A stretch of DNA of 36,190 nt from NCBI GenBank assembly GCA_021208645.1, contig JAJOJL010000067.1, positions 1 to 36,190 of the forward strand. Reading direction: 5' to 3'. The notes under the pieces are model-generated. The model was not told the DNA's origin. It did no database searches and saw only the letters and a list, made by a program, of their open reading frames with translations. Both the position numbers and the translations under genes were made by a program. Source of the stretch: Bacillus sp. (in: firmicutes) (GTDB lineage: Bacteria > Bacillota > Bacilli > Bacillales > Salisediminibacteriaceae). Below are positions 10,822 to 21,369 of this stretch, piece by piece (within the stretch, counting starts at the first letter, position 1; every line of letters starts with the position of its first letter).

Positions 10822-12084
10822 CTATTTCCTTTTGTATTTTTTTTGCATTTCATGGTAAATGGCCGATTCAGGTGCGGCATAGCCTCTCACGATATAACAC
10901 TCGTTGTCTTCATCAAATTTTCTTTCGATTTGAACGGTCTCCCTTTGAATACGGTGAAGCATTTTTCCTTCATGGGCATCTACATGGACGATATAGGGGG
11001 AGAATATTTCTTCCATGATCCCTTCTATTTTTTTCTTTAGCTTGTCCAAATCTTGTGTATCTTTGGCAGTGATTAGGATTGACGGTCCTGTAGTATATGA
11101 GAAAAAATCTTCTGTCAGTAAGTCCCGTTTATTATAAACAGTCAACAATGGTATCTTCTCTGCTTGTAAATCATTTAAGAGTTTATAAACTGTTTTTTCA
11201 TGGTTGGGGTAGTCAGGGTTAGCAGCATCCACCACATGCAGTATTAAATCTGCCTCTTTCACTTCCTCTAACGTGGAACGAAAAGCGGCAATCAATGCTG
11301 TCGGTAATTGCTGAATAAACCCTACCGTATCCGTTAACAACACTTCCATACCGGACGGGAGCTTAATTTTTTTCGTAGTAGGGTCAAGGGTTGCGAACAA
11401 TTGATCTTCCACATAAACCTCTGCCTCAGAAAACTGATGAAGTAATGTAGATTTCCCTGCATTTGTATAACCAACCAATGCAATTTGAAAAGCTTGATTC
11501 TTTTTTCGCCGGCTTCGATACCGCTCCCGATGGGATACGATTTGTTCTAATTGCTGTTTAATATCGTTCATGCGATTTCGAATGTGACGTTGGTCTACTT
11601 CTAGCTGTGTCTCCCCTGGACCACGGGTACCAATCCCTCCCCCTAAACGGGAGAGCATAAGTCCCTGTCCTCGAAGACGGGGCAGTAAGTAATTTAGCTG
11701 TGCCAATTCAACTTGCAGTTTCCCTTCCTTTGATTGGGCTCGTCCTGCAAAAATATCTAGAATTAACTGGGTTCTGTCAATTACCTTCACTTCAACTTGT
11801 GTCGTTAAATTTCTTAACTGAGAAGGGGTCAGCTCATCATTGAAAATAATGAGCCCCCCTTCCAACTCCTCTACAACAGCCTTTAGCTCTTCCACCTTGC
11901 CACGACCAATATAGGTTCCTGAGTCTGGTTTCTGACGATTCTGGGTCAGTTCCATCACCACTTCTCCACCAGCGGTTTTTGTCAATGCCCTTAACTCTTC
12001 CATACGGTAAAGAAAATCCTCCTCAAGTAATTGAGGAGTTCTTAATCCAACAAGGATAACTTTTTCTTTTTGATTAGCTTTCAT
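10822..12084 (-). CDS. hflX: HflX (YnbA), ribosome-associated GTPase
   Basis: A 420-aa HflX-family GTPase that binds the 50S subunit and splits or rescues stalled ribosomes. An N-terminal domain with the [14 protein letters not shown] motif (near residue 150) is followed by the G domain: G1 GYTNAGKST near 205, G3 [10 protein letters not shown] near 252, G4 NKRD near 318. A coiled stretch ([19 protein letters not shown]) links the two. The ribosome site AGGGGGA overlaps the stop of spoVK, so the two genes are coupled. Confidence 0.95.
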   Translation of the reverse strand: MKANQKEKVILVGLRTPQLLEEDFLYRMEELRALTKTAGGEVVMELTQNRQKPDSGTYIGRGKVEELKAVVEELEGGLIIFNDELTPSQLRNLTTQVEVKVIDRTQLILDIFAGRAQSKEGKLQVELAQLNYLLPRLRGQGLMLSRLGGGIGTRGPGETQLEVDQRHIRNRMNDIKQQLEQIVSHRERYRSRRKKNQAFQIALVGYTNAGKSTLLHQFSEAEVYVEDQLFATLDPTTKKIKLPSGMEVLLTDTVGFIQQLPTALIAAFRSTLEEVKEADLILHVVDAANPDYPNHEKTVYKLLNDLQAEKIPLLTVYNKRDLLTEDFFSYTTGPSILITAKDTQDLDKLKKKIEGIMEEIFSPYIVHVDAHEGKMLHRIQRETVQIERKFDEDNECYIVRGYAAPESAIYHEMQKKYKRK

Positions 12085-12093
12085 AAAATCCCC

Positions 12094-13050
12094 CTATTCC
12101 ATTGAAACATCTGTATGATAAAAGGCATGGGATAAATCTGTACCTTTTATGGTTACTAAATCTCGTTTTTCATAGCTTCCTTCTTCTAACAGCCTTACTG
12201 CTTGTGCCCGGATGGCTCTTTCCAACAAATTGCGGATAAACCTGCCATTGCTGAAATTAACATCATCCTTTCCTTTGTTACTCTCAAAATATCCTGCAAC
12301 GTTGTTTCTGCACGCTGGTCCAGTTCATAGTCCCTTTCCTTTGCCATTTTATGGGCCATTTTCGACAATTCTTTGACAGTATAGTTGGGAAAAGTTACTT
12401 TCATGGGAAATCTAGATGGAAGTCCTGGATTTAATTTCAAAAACTTCTCCATTTCCTTAGGATAACCAGCTAATATTAAAACAAACGAATGTTGCTGATC
12501 TTCCATGGCCTTTACTAACGTATCGATGGCTTCTTTACCAAAATCCTTTTCTCCACCTCTAGCTAATGAATAGGCTTCATCAACAAATAAAATGCCCCCT
12601 AAGGATTTCTGGACAAGCTCCCTTGTCTTTTGAGCCGTATGGCCGATATACTCTCCCACAAGGTCGGCTCTTTCCGCTTCAATTAAATGCCCCTTTTCCA
12701 ATACTCCCATTTCCTTAAACAATTTTGCAATCAACCTTGCAACGGTAGTTTTTCCAGTACCAGGATTCCCTTTAAACACCATATGCAACACTTGCTTTCC
12801 TGCCTTTAAGCCTTCATCTTGACGTTTTTGATTCAAATATAGCCAAGCGTAAATTTCCTTCATAAACTGTTTAATATTCGTTAACCCAATATATTCATCC
12901 AATTCCGTTTGGATTTGTTTATACGCCTTGTGCTCAGGTTTCGTCAACATGTCCGATTCCTGATGGGAGAGGAGAGCTTCTTGCTCAGATGATTTTTTTT
13001 AGTACAACATTAATCTGGCCTCTTTTTCTCATTCTTGCTGCCTGTTCCAA
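12094..13050 (-). CDS. spoVK: SpoVK, AAA+ ATPase of sporulation (two frameshifts)
   Basis: A CbxX/CfxQ-type AAA+ ATPase needed for late spore maturation in Bacillus. Walker A is GNPGTGKTT and Walker B is GILFVDEAYSLARGG; sensor and arginine-finger regions follow (LNPGLPSRFP). The continuous frame covers 12195-12950. Correcting T8 at 12993-13000 by -1 adds the N-terminus (MRKRGQINVVLKK then SSEQEALL). Correcting T3 at 12269-12271 by +1 adds the C-terminus (NGRFIRNLLERAIRAQAV ... HTDVSME), ending at TAG 12094-12096. TTG at 13050 was chosen because of the alignment of LEQAARMRKRGQIN with the family as I recall it; ATG at 13032 is the alternative. hflX follows 9 bp later. Confidence 0.85.
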
Positions 13051-13067
13051 CGAGGTCACCATCCTCT

Positions 13068-13096
13068 ATTGTATAGTGGAAATTCACTGCTCACAA
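13068..13096 (-). promoter_or_regulatory. Candidate sigma-A promoter of spoVK-hflX-ynbB
   Basis: On the minus strand, TTGTGA (13091-13096) and TACAAT (13068-13073) are 17 bases apart. The predicted start is near 13061, leaving a very short leader. TATACAAT also resembles a sigma-E -10 box, but no sigma-E -35 is seen at the right distance. Confidence 0.4.
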
Positions 13097-13192
13097 CTAC
13101 TATACGCAAATGAATCGAACTCGTGACAAAAGCCTACTTCAAAAGCCCGCCACAACTATCTTTTCCTATGAAATTAGTACCTTTCCTTTTGT

Positions 13193-13221
13193 TTTTAGCA
13201 AAAAGCTATTAAACTATAATC
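13193..13221 (+). promoter_or_regulatory. Candidate promoter of the XerC/D-like gene
   Basis: A consensus TATAAT lies at 13216-13221, 24 bp before the ATG. The -35 region is only a T-rich TTTTTA at 17-base spacing. The ribosome site GGAGGGATCGT precedes the ATG at 13246. Confidence 0.35.
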
Positions 13222-13245
13222 ATCAACTAATTATGGAGGGATCGT

Positions 13246-14206
13246 ATGTCTATTCAAAAAGTAATCAATGATTATCTCCATCATATAAGTGAAGCAAAAC
13301 AGCCAAGCACCATAAAAAGGTACCGCTATGATCTTGTTCAATTTACGGAATGGCTCCAAAAAACAAGAAAAGACGATAAAATGATAAAACTTCCCACCCA
13401 GGAAGAAATCTCTTCTTATTATCTATATTTAAAAGGGGTTGGTACATATTCACCGAATACCATTCGGAGAATATTAAGCGTCCTCCGTTTTTGGCTTCAA
13501 TATGCCGGAGACACCGACGGCAGCAATCATATTGGTACCCTTATAAAAAAGACAAAATTAATTGATACAATTACACCATTGCCTTTTTTTACTGGAAAAA
13601 AATCGAGTTAAATTATTCTCAACCATCTATTCCCTTCAAGGACTTACGGAAAACCAGAAAAAATATCGTCCCCTTATGCAAGTACGAAATGAGGTCATTT
13701 TTATACTTGTCCTTTATTATGGATTGACGTTACAAGAACTAACAAACTTAAAGGTGAACCAGGTGCATTTTGCCAACAATGAATTAGAACTTATAAGCCG
13801 CAAAGGAAAGCGTCGAGTAATATACCTAACGGACGAGGACCGAAAAAAATTATTTGAGTATTATATGTCTATCCCTGAACCAGTACGTCCAAACCGCTAC
13901 GATCCCATGCCGTTTTTTATCGCCTTTGACTATCAAAAAGGTACATACCGTTGGGATTACGAAAAAGATTCTCCGAAAAACTGGACGGAGGTTTCTATTC
14001 AAAAGATGATTCGACTAGAAGGGAAACGGGCAGGATTTCGCAATGTGACGGGAGCACATTTACGGAAAACTTACATTATTTCTCGTCTTTTAGATGGGGT
14101 AAGTAAAGAAGAACTTAAGGAAGAATTAGCTTTAGAATCTACCCAGCCCCTTGAAAAATTAGAAAATCAGTACGGAGCGGTAATAAAAGAAAAAGTAGAA
14201 GGCTAA
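13246..14206 (+). CDS. Degenerate XerC/D-like tyrosine recombinase (frameshifted)
   Basis: About 319 aa once T7 at 13584-13590 is shortened by one base, joining two frames. The N-terminal third has the SAM-like core-binding pattern (YLHHISEAKQPSTIKRYRYD). The C-terminal catalytic domain is recognisable but altered. The first box reads YYGLTLQEL, where GLR-x-SEL is expected, so Arg I is Thr. The beta-hairpin Lys (RKGKRRVIYL) and the H-x-x-R box (GAHLRKTY) are present. The LGH box is lost (ALESTQPLEKLE) and a Tyr follows (NQYG). It is the only plus-strand gene of this region, with its own promoter and a strong terminator. No att-like sites were seen, so it may be a DNA-binding relative rather than an active integrase. 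Confidence 0.75.
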
Positions 14207-14311
14207 TGAAGGTGGGATATTTCTTAACAGCGGTTGTCCTTAATTTGCAGTTTTCAAACAGAGGTAATGGTTTCTCCCGTCGCAGTTGTGAGCGGCTTTA
14301 CTTAATGCTTC

Positions 14312-14360
14312 GAGGGTGGTTCAATAGGGAATATACCCCTTTTGAACCACCCTCTTTTTT
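14312..14360 (+). terminator. Strong terminator after the XerC/D-like gene
   Basis: Perfect 13-bp stem GAGGGTGGTTCAA / TTGAACCACCCTC with a 17-nt loop, followed by six T on the plus strand. It lies between two converging genes and touches the hfq stop codon. Confidence 0.9.
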
Positions 14361-14595
14361 ATTGTTCTTGATTCAATTGCACATTTCGTTGAGGAGAGAA
14401 CGTAGAAATAGCATGCTTGTATACTAATTGCTGCTTTCCTTCTGTATCTAAGATTACAGTAAAATTATCAAAGCTCTTTACGTATCCACGGAGTTGGAAT
14501 CCGTTTAACAAAAATACCGTAACAGGAATACTTTCTTTTCTCAACTGGTTTAAAAACTGATCTTGGATATTAACTGGCTGTTGTTTCATCTTCAC
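14359..14595 (-). CDS. hfq: Hfq, RNA chaperone
   Basis: A 78-aa Sm-like hexameric RNA-binding protein. The N-terminal helix ([13 protein letters not shown]) is followed by Sm1 ([19 protein letters not shown]) and Sm2 with the YKHA motif. The tail is short, as in Bacillus. GGGAGG lies 5 bases before a GTG (14595) and 11 bases before the ATG (14589), so the GTG start is slightly preferred; the family N-terminus would fit either. It is 41 bp after miaA, as in B. subtilis. Confidence 0.95.
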   Translation of the reverse strand: MKMKQQPVNIQDQFLNQLRKESIPVTVFLLNGFQLRGYVKSFDNFTVILDTEGKQQLVYKHAISTFSPQRNVQLNQEQ

Positions 14596-14636
14596 GCAGG
14601 CCTCCCTCTTCTCACATTATTATCTATATTCGCTAT

Positions 14637-15564
14637 TTACATAAGCTTTCCTTCTACAAATTTATGAATTTTTTCGAGCTTTTTTTTCCCGCTCCTCGGT
14701 CATGTCGAACCATGTAATGTCCATTTTATTGCGGAACCAAGTAAGTTGGCGCTTGGCATAGCGTCTCGAATTTCTTTTTAAATTGTCTATGGCTTGCTCT
14801 TTTGTAACCTCGCCACGTATGTATTCATAAATTTCTTTGTAACCTATTGCTTGGACAGATTGGCAGTCTTGAACCCCTCTGTTATACAATTCTTCAGCTT
14901 CACCCAATAATCCTTCTTTTATCATAATATCTACACGGAGGTCGATTCGCTCGTAAAGTTTTGTCCGTTCCATCGTAAGCCCAATAACAATATCATTGTA
15001 CGGCGATGAACTAGGTTGCTTCACCCTCTCGTTAATGGGCTTTCCTGTCAACTGAAAAACTTCCAGCGCTCGTATGACACGGCGTACATTATTTGGATGT
15101 AGCTCCTTGTAGCTTATTGGATCTATGTCCTTCAGTCTCCTATGTAGTGCTTCATTACCATTTTCTTTGGCATAATTCTCTAATTGGATGCGTAGGTCCA
15201 CATCTCCTTCCGAAGTGGAAAAATCATAATCGTAGATGACTGAGTTAATATACAAACCTGTTCCGCCAACAAGGATTGGAACTTTACCTTTAGCATGGAT
15301 TTCTTGAATACATTCCTTTGCCTTCTGTTGGAACTCTGCAACGGAAAAAGGTTCTGTCGGCTCCTTTATATCAATGAGATAATGGGGAATCCCGTCCATC
15401 TCCTCTTTCGTTACCTTCGCTGTGCCAATGTCCATGCCACGATAAACTTGCATAGAGTCTCCGCTAATAATTTCACCATTGAACTTTTTTGCAAGAGATA
15501 TTCCCGTCGCGGTTTTTCCAACGGCAGTGGGTCCCACAATGACAACTAAATTAATCATTCCCAT
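14637..15564 (-). CDS. miaA: MiaA, tRNA dimethylallyltransferase (frameshift near the end)
   Basis: Adds the dimethylallyl group to A37 of tRNAs reading UNN codons, making i6A, the substrate of MiaB also in this window. The P-loop is GPTAVGKT at the N-terminus; DSMQVYRGMDIGTAK and GGTGLYINS are family motifs, and the C-terminal YAKRQLTWFRNK is the tRNA-contact region. The uninterrupted frame stops at 14662, but A8 (minus strand, 14680-14687) shortened by one base restores the usual tail EKKLEKIHKFVEGKLM, ending at 14637-14639. The ATG at 15564 overlaps the methyltransferase stop (TGATG) and has AAGGA upstream. Confidence 0.95.
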
Positions 15565-16354
15565 CAAGATCCTTCCATTTCTATCGTTCCAAAGTGATAG
15601 GTTGCAGAGGGTCTCACTTGCACCTGAAAACCAAAAGTAGTAAAACGGCTGCTGCGAAAATGATCCTTAACACAACCCGTTTTTTAGCCACTCGCTTCGC
15701 TTCCTCCACTAATTCACCTGTAAAGGAAGATTTTACCGTAAACGACCTCATGGCGTCAAATCCAATTGCTCCTGTCACAGCTTCTTCAAACATTGGATCA
15801 AAGTAAATAACATCATAAGCGTCAGCTGGTTTTCCCTGAAGCCATTGGAGATGGGAAGAACATTGGACGTTAATTCTTCGTAATGCCTCATCAATCATGG
15901 GAACATTGCTAGAATACGTTTGCATCCCTTGTTCCACAATAAAGGCAATAATTTCTGAAGACTCAATTCCAGTTACTTCCCCTTCCACTCCTGTTGCCAT
16001 ACTGGCAATGATTGCATCAGATCCTAAACCGAGGGTAGCATCTAAAAACTTGTCCTCTCTCTGGAGTTGACAGGCTTGGACAAGGGGGTCTTCCTTTGTT
16101 TTCAAAAACCGTTTTGCACGAAACATGGCAGCATTAGGGTGAAAGAAAAATGGAGGCTGACCATTTCCTGCCTGTACCGTTAACCGGTCCTTCTCTACGA
16201 CAATGACGGCGGCGTTGAAATTAGAAATAAGGGAGTGGACAGATTGTTTTTCCCTTTTAATATATGAAATTCGGAGTCGTTCTGCTAGCTGCTCCGCTTT
16301 GAGAATAACTGATTGATTAGGACGACCACACGTTGTAATAATAACGTCTTTCAT
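15564..16354 (-). CDS. Class I SAM-dependent methyltransferase, RsmJ-like (frameshift near the end)
   Basis: About 263 aa when corrected. The SAM-binding loop is DATLGLGSDA near residue 106, the acidic end of the next strand is GIESS, and the catalytic-type motif is VIYFDPMFE near 182. The overall layout resembles RsmJ-type 16S rRNA (guanine-N2) methyltransferases, but the substrate is inferred. The plain frame ends at 15614 with an unlikely hydrophobic tail. Adding one A at 15667-15668 (minus-strand TTAAGG to TTAAAGG) gives KDHFRSSRFTTFGFQVQVRP and a stop overlapping the miaA ATG. It lies between mutL and miaA and is probably translated with miaA. Confidence 0.8.
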
Positions 16355-16377
16355 AGATAACTGCTCTCTTTCTTCCT

Positions 16378-18316
16378 TTAATTCATAATTCGCTTAAACA
16401 TCTTCTCCATCTCATAGGTGGAATGATGAATAACTACAGGCCTACCATGGGGGCAAGTGTAGGGCTCATCACACATGCGTAACGTTTCCAATAAGCGAAA
16501 CATTTCGTCCTTTGTTAAATATTTGTTTGCTTTAATGGCTGCTTTACAAGACATTAAAATAGCCGCTTCTTCCCTTAATCTCCCTATATCAAGACTATCC
16601 TTGACTTTTAATTGTTCCATCATCTCTTCAATGAGCTCTTTTTCTTGGCCCTTTGGAAACCAAGTAGGATGAGAGCGAACGAGGTAGGTCCTTGTGCCAA
16701 ATGGTTCTAAATGTATCCCTATTTCTTCAAAAAGATGGCCCCGCTCCTTTATCCGTTCTTCCTCAGCTTGAGTGAATTCAAAGGTTAATGGAACTAACAA
16801 ATCCTGCAAAGTAGGCTCTATTTGTTTCACTTTTTCCCGGAAGTATTCGTATTTAATACGCTCTTGAGCAGCATGTTGGTCAATAATAAATAATCCTTGG
16901 TCATTTTGCCCTAAAATATACGTCCCGTGAAGTTGCCCAATGGGATAGATTGTAGGAAGTTCTTTTTCAGATGTTGCTAGCGATGTCTTTCCATTGTCCT
17001 CATAAGGATTCGCTGCTTCCTTTTCCCGATCCCTAGAAATGGAAGTATCTTGTATATAGGGAGAAATAGGGTTCCCTTCCATAACCAGCTTTTCTTTATT
17101 ATTTAATTGAATTCCGTTGCTCTCGTCATGAGGATGTTGCTCGAAGCTTGTCCGTTCTTCCTTGTCTGTCTCAACACTAGTACCTTGAGTCGAGACAACA
17201 TTAGCTGTTGGAATAGCTGTTTCCCCTTCTGCTTCCTCCCTTTCCCTTTTCAACTCATGTTGTAGCTGAAAAGAAAGTTGTTCTGATTTCTGCTTTTCTT
17301 TCTTTTCCCTTTTCACTTCCGGAATGAACCTCGTCCGTTGAAAAACTTTTTTTAATTTCAGCCGTCACGAGCTCCTGAAGTGGCTGTTCCTTACTGAGTC
17401 GAACTTCTAACTTAGCAGGGTGGACGTTAACATCTATCAGGATAGGGTCCATCTCCACATGAAGGACTACGATAGGATGTTTACCAATGGGAAGAAGGGT
17501 GTGATACCCCTCTTGAATGGCACGCATTAACGAATAATTTCTAATATAGCGTCCATTAATAATCGTAGACATATACGAACGATTGGAGCGATATACCTCC
17601 GGTTTTGCAATATATCCTTTAATCGTAAAATCTAACGACTCTCCTTCAATCGGCAGCATCATTTTTCCAACAGAAGAACCGTAAATAGACGTAATGACTC
17701 GGAGCAAATCCCCGTTTCCTGCCGTTTTCAATAGGTTTTTTCCATTATGGGTAAGGATAAAAGCGACTTCTGGGTGAGCTAATGCCATCCGGTTGATTAC
17801 ATCTGAAATATGCCCTAATTCCGTGTGAATTGTTCGCAAGTACTTTAATCTTGCTGGTGTATTGTAAAACAAATCGGAAACGATAATTTCCGTACCTTTC
17901 CGTGAGGCAGCAGACCCTTTCCCAGTAATCCGCCCCCCTTCTAACGTAATTTCGTGGCCCTTCCCTTTCCCATCACTTGTTTTTAATGTTAATTTACTGA
18001 CAGAGGCGATACTGGGCAATGCCTCACCACGAAAACCTAATGTGGCAATGCGAAATAAGTCACTTGTATCACGAATTTTACTGGTGGCATGACGATGAAA
18101 GGCTGTCTCCACATCCTCTTCTTCCAAACCATCCCCATCATCGAGGATTCGAATGAGGGAAAGCCCCCCCTCTTCTATATCAATGCGAATATGCTTACTG
18201 TTAGCATCAATGGCATTTTCCACTAATTCCTTTACGACGGAGGCAGGCCGTTCCACCACTTCACCTGCAGCAATTTGATTCGACAATTCGTTACTTAATT
18301 GAATAATTTTTCCCAC
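16378..18316 (-). CDS. mutL: MutL mismatch-repair endonuclease (frameshifted)
   Basis: MutL couples mismatch recognition by MutS to strand incision. The N-terminal GHKL ATPase is clear: [16 protein letters not shown] and [13 protein letters not shown], then the [10 protein letters not shown] segment. The C-terminal domain has the endonuclease motif [12 protein letters not shown] and the zinc-site CPHGRP, as in MutL of bacteria without MutH. The frame breaks in the linker at T7 17347-17353; one base fewer gives [18 protein letters not shown] and joins both halves at about 645 aa. mutL follows mutS by 42 bp. Either half alone would be non-functional. Confidence 0.95.
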
Positions 18317-18358
18317 GAGTAGCCTCCTTCCCCTACGATTAGTGTCTATTATAAGTGG

Positions 18359-21010
18359 TTACTTTTTTGTCATTTTTCGTTGCAGTTCATCGAGAACTTG
18401 AATGGCTTCAATCGGTGTGATGTGAAGTAAATTCAAGGTCTTCAGCTTGTCAATCACCTGTTTTTCCTTCACCGTTACTTTATTTTTTGCAAGCTCCTTG
18501 CTCTCTCCTTCTTCACTAAACAATGTTAGCTGCGTTTGTTCATGGGAGGAGGCAGCTTCGGCTATGGCATCTTTTATTTGTTCAACAGCACCATTAACTA
18601 CAGGCTGTTGGTGACCGTTTCCATTTCCTTGTTCGAATTCCTCTAAAATTGTTTTCGCACGAGAAATCAACTGCTTAGGCAAATCGGCTAGTTCTGCAAC
18701 ATATATTCCATAGCTTCGATCTGCTGCACCGTCAATTACTTTATGAAGAAACACTACTTTTCCATCTTCTTCCACGGCGGAAACATGGACATTTTTCAGT
18801 AACGGCAATTGCTTTTCCAACGCAGTCAGTTCATGGTAGTGGGTAGAGAAGAGGGTTTTCGCCCCAATCTCATGGTGGATATACTCTATAATGGACTGGG
18901 CTAGAGCCATTCCGTCATAAGTAGAAGTTCCCCTCCCAATCTCATCTAGTAGTATTAAACTATTTTTCGTTGCTTTCGTTACGGCGTGCTTTGTTTCTAG
19001 CATTTCCACCATAAAGGTACTTTGCCCTTGAGCAAGGTCATCCGCAGCACCAATTCGGGTGAATATCTGATCAAAAATGGGAAGGTGAGCCTCACTCGCT
19101 GGTACAAAGGAACCGATTTGGGCCATGATAGCAACTAAAGCCAGCTGGCGCATATACGTACTTTTACCGGCCATGTTTGGACCTGTTATCAGAAGCATTT
19201 CCCGGCTTGTATTTAAATGAATGTCATTTGCTACATAGTCTCCCGAATCAATCATCTGTTCCACGACAGGGTGACGACCGTCCACGATGGTTACATCCCC
19301 ATTGTCAGAGAGGGATGGCCTTACGTAATGATTCCGCTCAGCAATCTCTGCAAAGCCCTGCAAAACATCGATGGTACTAAGAACATTGGCTAGTTGCTGC
19401 AATGGTCGAATGAATGCTTTTACTTGCTCACGAATTTCCATGAACAAGATATATTCTAGCTTCTCACTTTTCTCTTCTGCTTCGAGAATGAGGGCTTCCT
19501 TTACTTTTAACTCTTCCGTAATATATCTTTCCGCATTGGAAAGGGTTTGTTTACGCTCATATCTACCTTCTGGGAGATGGGGAATGTTCGCTTTGGTCAC
19601 TTCAATATAGTAGCCAAAAACTTTATTGAAACCGATTTTCAAAGATTTAATGCCCGTTTCCTGTCTCTCCTTCTGTTCTAAGGCAGCAATCCATGTTTTC
19701 CCGTTCCGCATGGCATCACGGTAACTGTCTAACTCAGGATGATAACCGTCTTTAATAACATTTCCATCGGTAATGGTTAATGGCGGGTCTTCGTTAATAC
19801 TTTTTTCCAGTATCTCCTCAAGCTCCCGGCAGTCATCCACATCTTTAATTAATTGGGAGGCGTAGTCATTTCCCAACTGATTAATGGTGGAAAAAATATG
19901 TGGAACGGCCTGTAGGGAACGTTTTAATTGCAACATGTCCCGTGCGTTAATATTGCCGAAGGCCACTTTACCAGAAAGGCGCTCTAAGTCGTAAACACCA
20001 TTTAACTGTTCCTTTAACGTTTCCCGTTCAAAGAAATGCTCCATCAGTGTCTCAACAAGCTGGAGTCGGTTTTCAATCTGTTTTTTTTGATATAAGGGGA
20101 CGTTCGATCCATTGCTTTAATAATCTGCCGCCCATGGCCGTTTCTGTTTCATCTAACACTCCTAATAGGGACCCTACCTTCTTCTTTTCCCTCAATGTTT
20201 CGATTAACTCTAAATTTCGTCGGGAGTGGACATCGATACCCATATAATCATGAGAGCGGTAATATACTGCCTTTTGAATATGGTCAAGGCTCCGTTTTGT
20301 TGTACGGAATAAATAGTGGATTAATCTGCATGCTGTTTCCATTAATTCTGGTTGATCTAATTCAATCAATAATTCTTCCAATTCTCCGTCACTATCTGCC
20401 AATCCATCCTCAATAGAAACGGTGGCACCAAGTCTCTCTTCAAGCATGGCTTGTCCTTCTTTGGAGAGGTGGCTTGGAATGACAACTTCCTTCGGCCGGA
20501 ATCTGGCCGCTTCATGAATAGCATCCTCTTGAGTCCCGTTAATTAAAGTGACAAGGAATTCCCCTGTAGTCATTTCTACAGCTGCGATCCCATACTTCCC
20601 TGCCGCAAACGGAGTAATGGACAATAAATAGTTATTATCCTTTTCTTCGATGATGTTTCCATTCATTACCGTGCCAGGCGTAATAACCTGTACCACTTCC
20701 CTCTTAACGACTCCCTTTGCCTGCTGCGGGTCCTCTGTTTGCTCACAAATGGCCACCTTATATCCTTTTTTAATTAATTGGGATATGTACTGTTCCGCAG
20801 AATGATGAGGACACCACACATGGGAATTCGCTCAACACCTTCCCCTTTTCCACGACTGGTTAAGGTAATTTCCAATTCCTTTGCTGCCTTTTTAGCATCT
20901 TCAAAAAACAATTCATAAAAATCTCCTAAACGGAAAAATAAAAAGGCATCTTCATACTGTGCCTTGATTTTTAAATACTGCTCTATCATTGGCGTTTGTT
21001 TTGCTGCCAT
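18359..21010 (-). CDS. mutS: MutS mismatch-recognition ATPase (two frameshifts)
   Basis: Recognises mismatches and small loops and recruits MutL. The N-terminal mismatch-binding domain has [15 protein letters not shown] (the Phe-x-Glu region). The ATPase has Walker [10 protein letters not shown], Walker [17 protein letters not shown] and the STHYHEL motif; the C-terminal helix-turn-helix region is present. ATG at 21010 has GGAGG seven bases upstream; the open frame further upstream is chance. Breaks: one base missing near 20809-20811 (MCGV then PHHSAEQY), and T8 at 20081-20088 one base too long (PLISKK then [17 protein letters not shown]). Corrected length is about 883 aa, near the family norm. 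Confidence 0.95.
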
Positions 21011-21135
21011 CGTAATCCTCCAAATAATCTCTAGTAGTTCTTGTTTAATAAGTCCAAGAGCAACGGCTTCCCGTCGCTTAGAGTCTGACAAAAAGTTAAA
21101 ATACATTATTATACAGGAGCTATTGTTTAAAACAA

Positions 21136-21329
21136 GTTGATTACAGTGGAAGGCACGAGACTCCTGTGGGAAAAGCAACGGCTGAAGACCCCGCAGGGAC
21201 GAGGAGGCTGAAGCGTTGCCCACGGAAAGCGAGTGCCTGAAACGTAAATCAACTATATTTCTTTCAACACCCAAAAATAGTTTCTATTCATTGTTATGTC
21301 TGTAAAGACATGTGTTTTGAACAGACTCT
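21136..21329 (-). repeat. Bacillaceae-type hairpin repeat, copy 1
   Basis: Read on the minus strand, it starts GAGTCTGTTCAAAACA, carries a small stem ATGTCT-TTAC-AGACAT, and then a module beginning GTTGATTTACG and ending GTAATCAAC, with inner AGGCAC / GTGCCT arms. It matches copy 2 (23498-23765) in order and sequence. It fills the space between mutS and the amidoligase gene. Confidence 0.8.
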
Positions 21330-21369
21330 ATTATTCTACAAAATATTATACCATACGACAGGCTCTCTG

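Noticed and set aside
12195..12950. SpoVK as a naturally truncated 251-aa protein
   Set aside because: Family-like sequence continues in register at both ends after single-base corrections, so truncation is not real or is very recent.
14206..14427. 73-codon plus-strand frame after the recombinase
   Set aside because: It runs through the terminator hairpin and into hfq on the opposite strand.
21011..21274. N-terminal extension of MutS
   Set aside because: The open frame runs upstream by chance through repeat copy 1; the ATG at 21010 has a strong GGAGG site and matches the family start.
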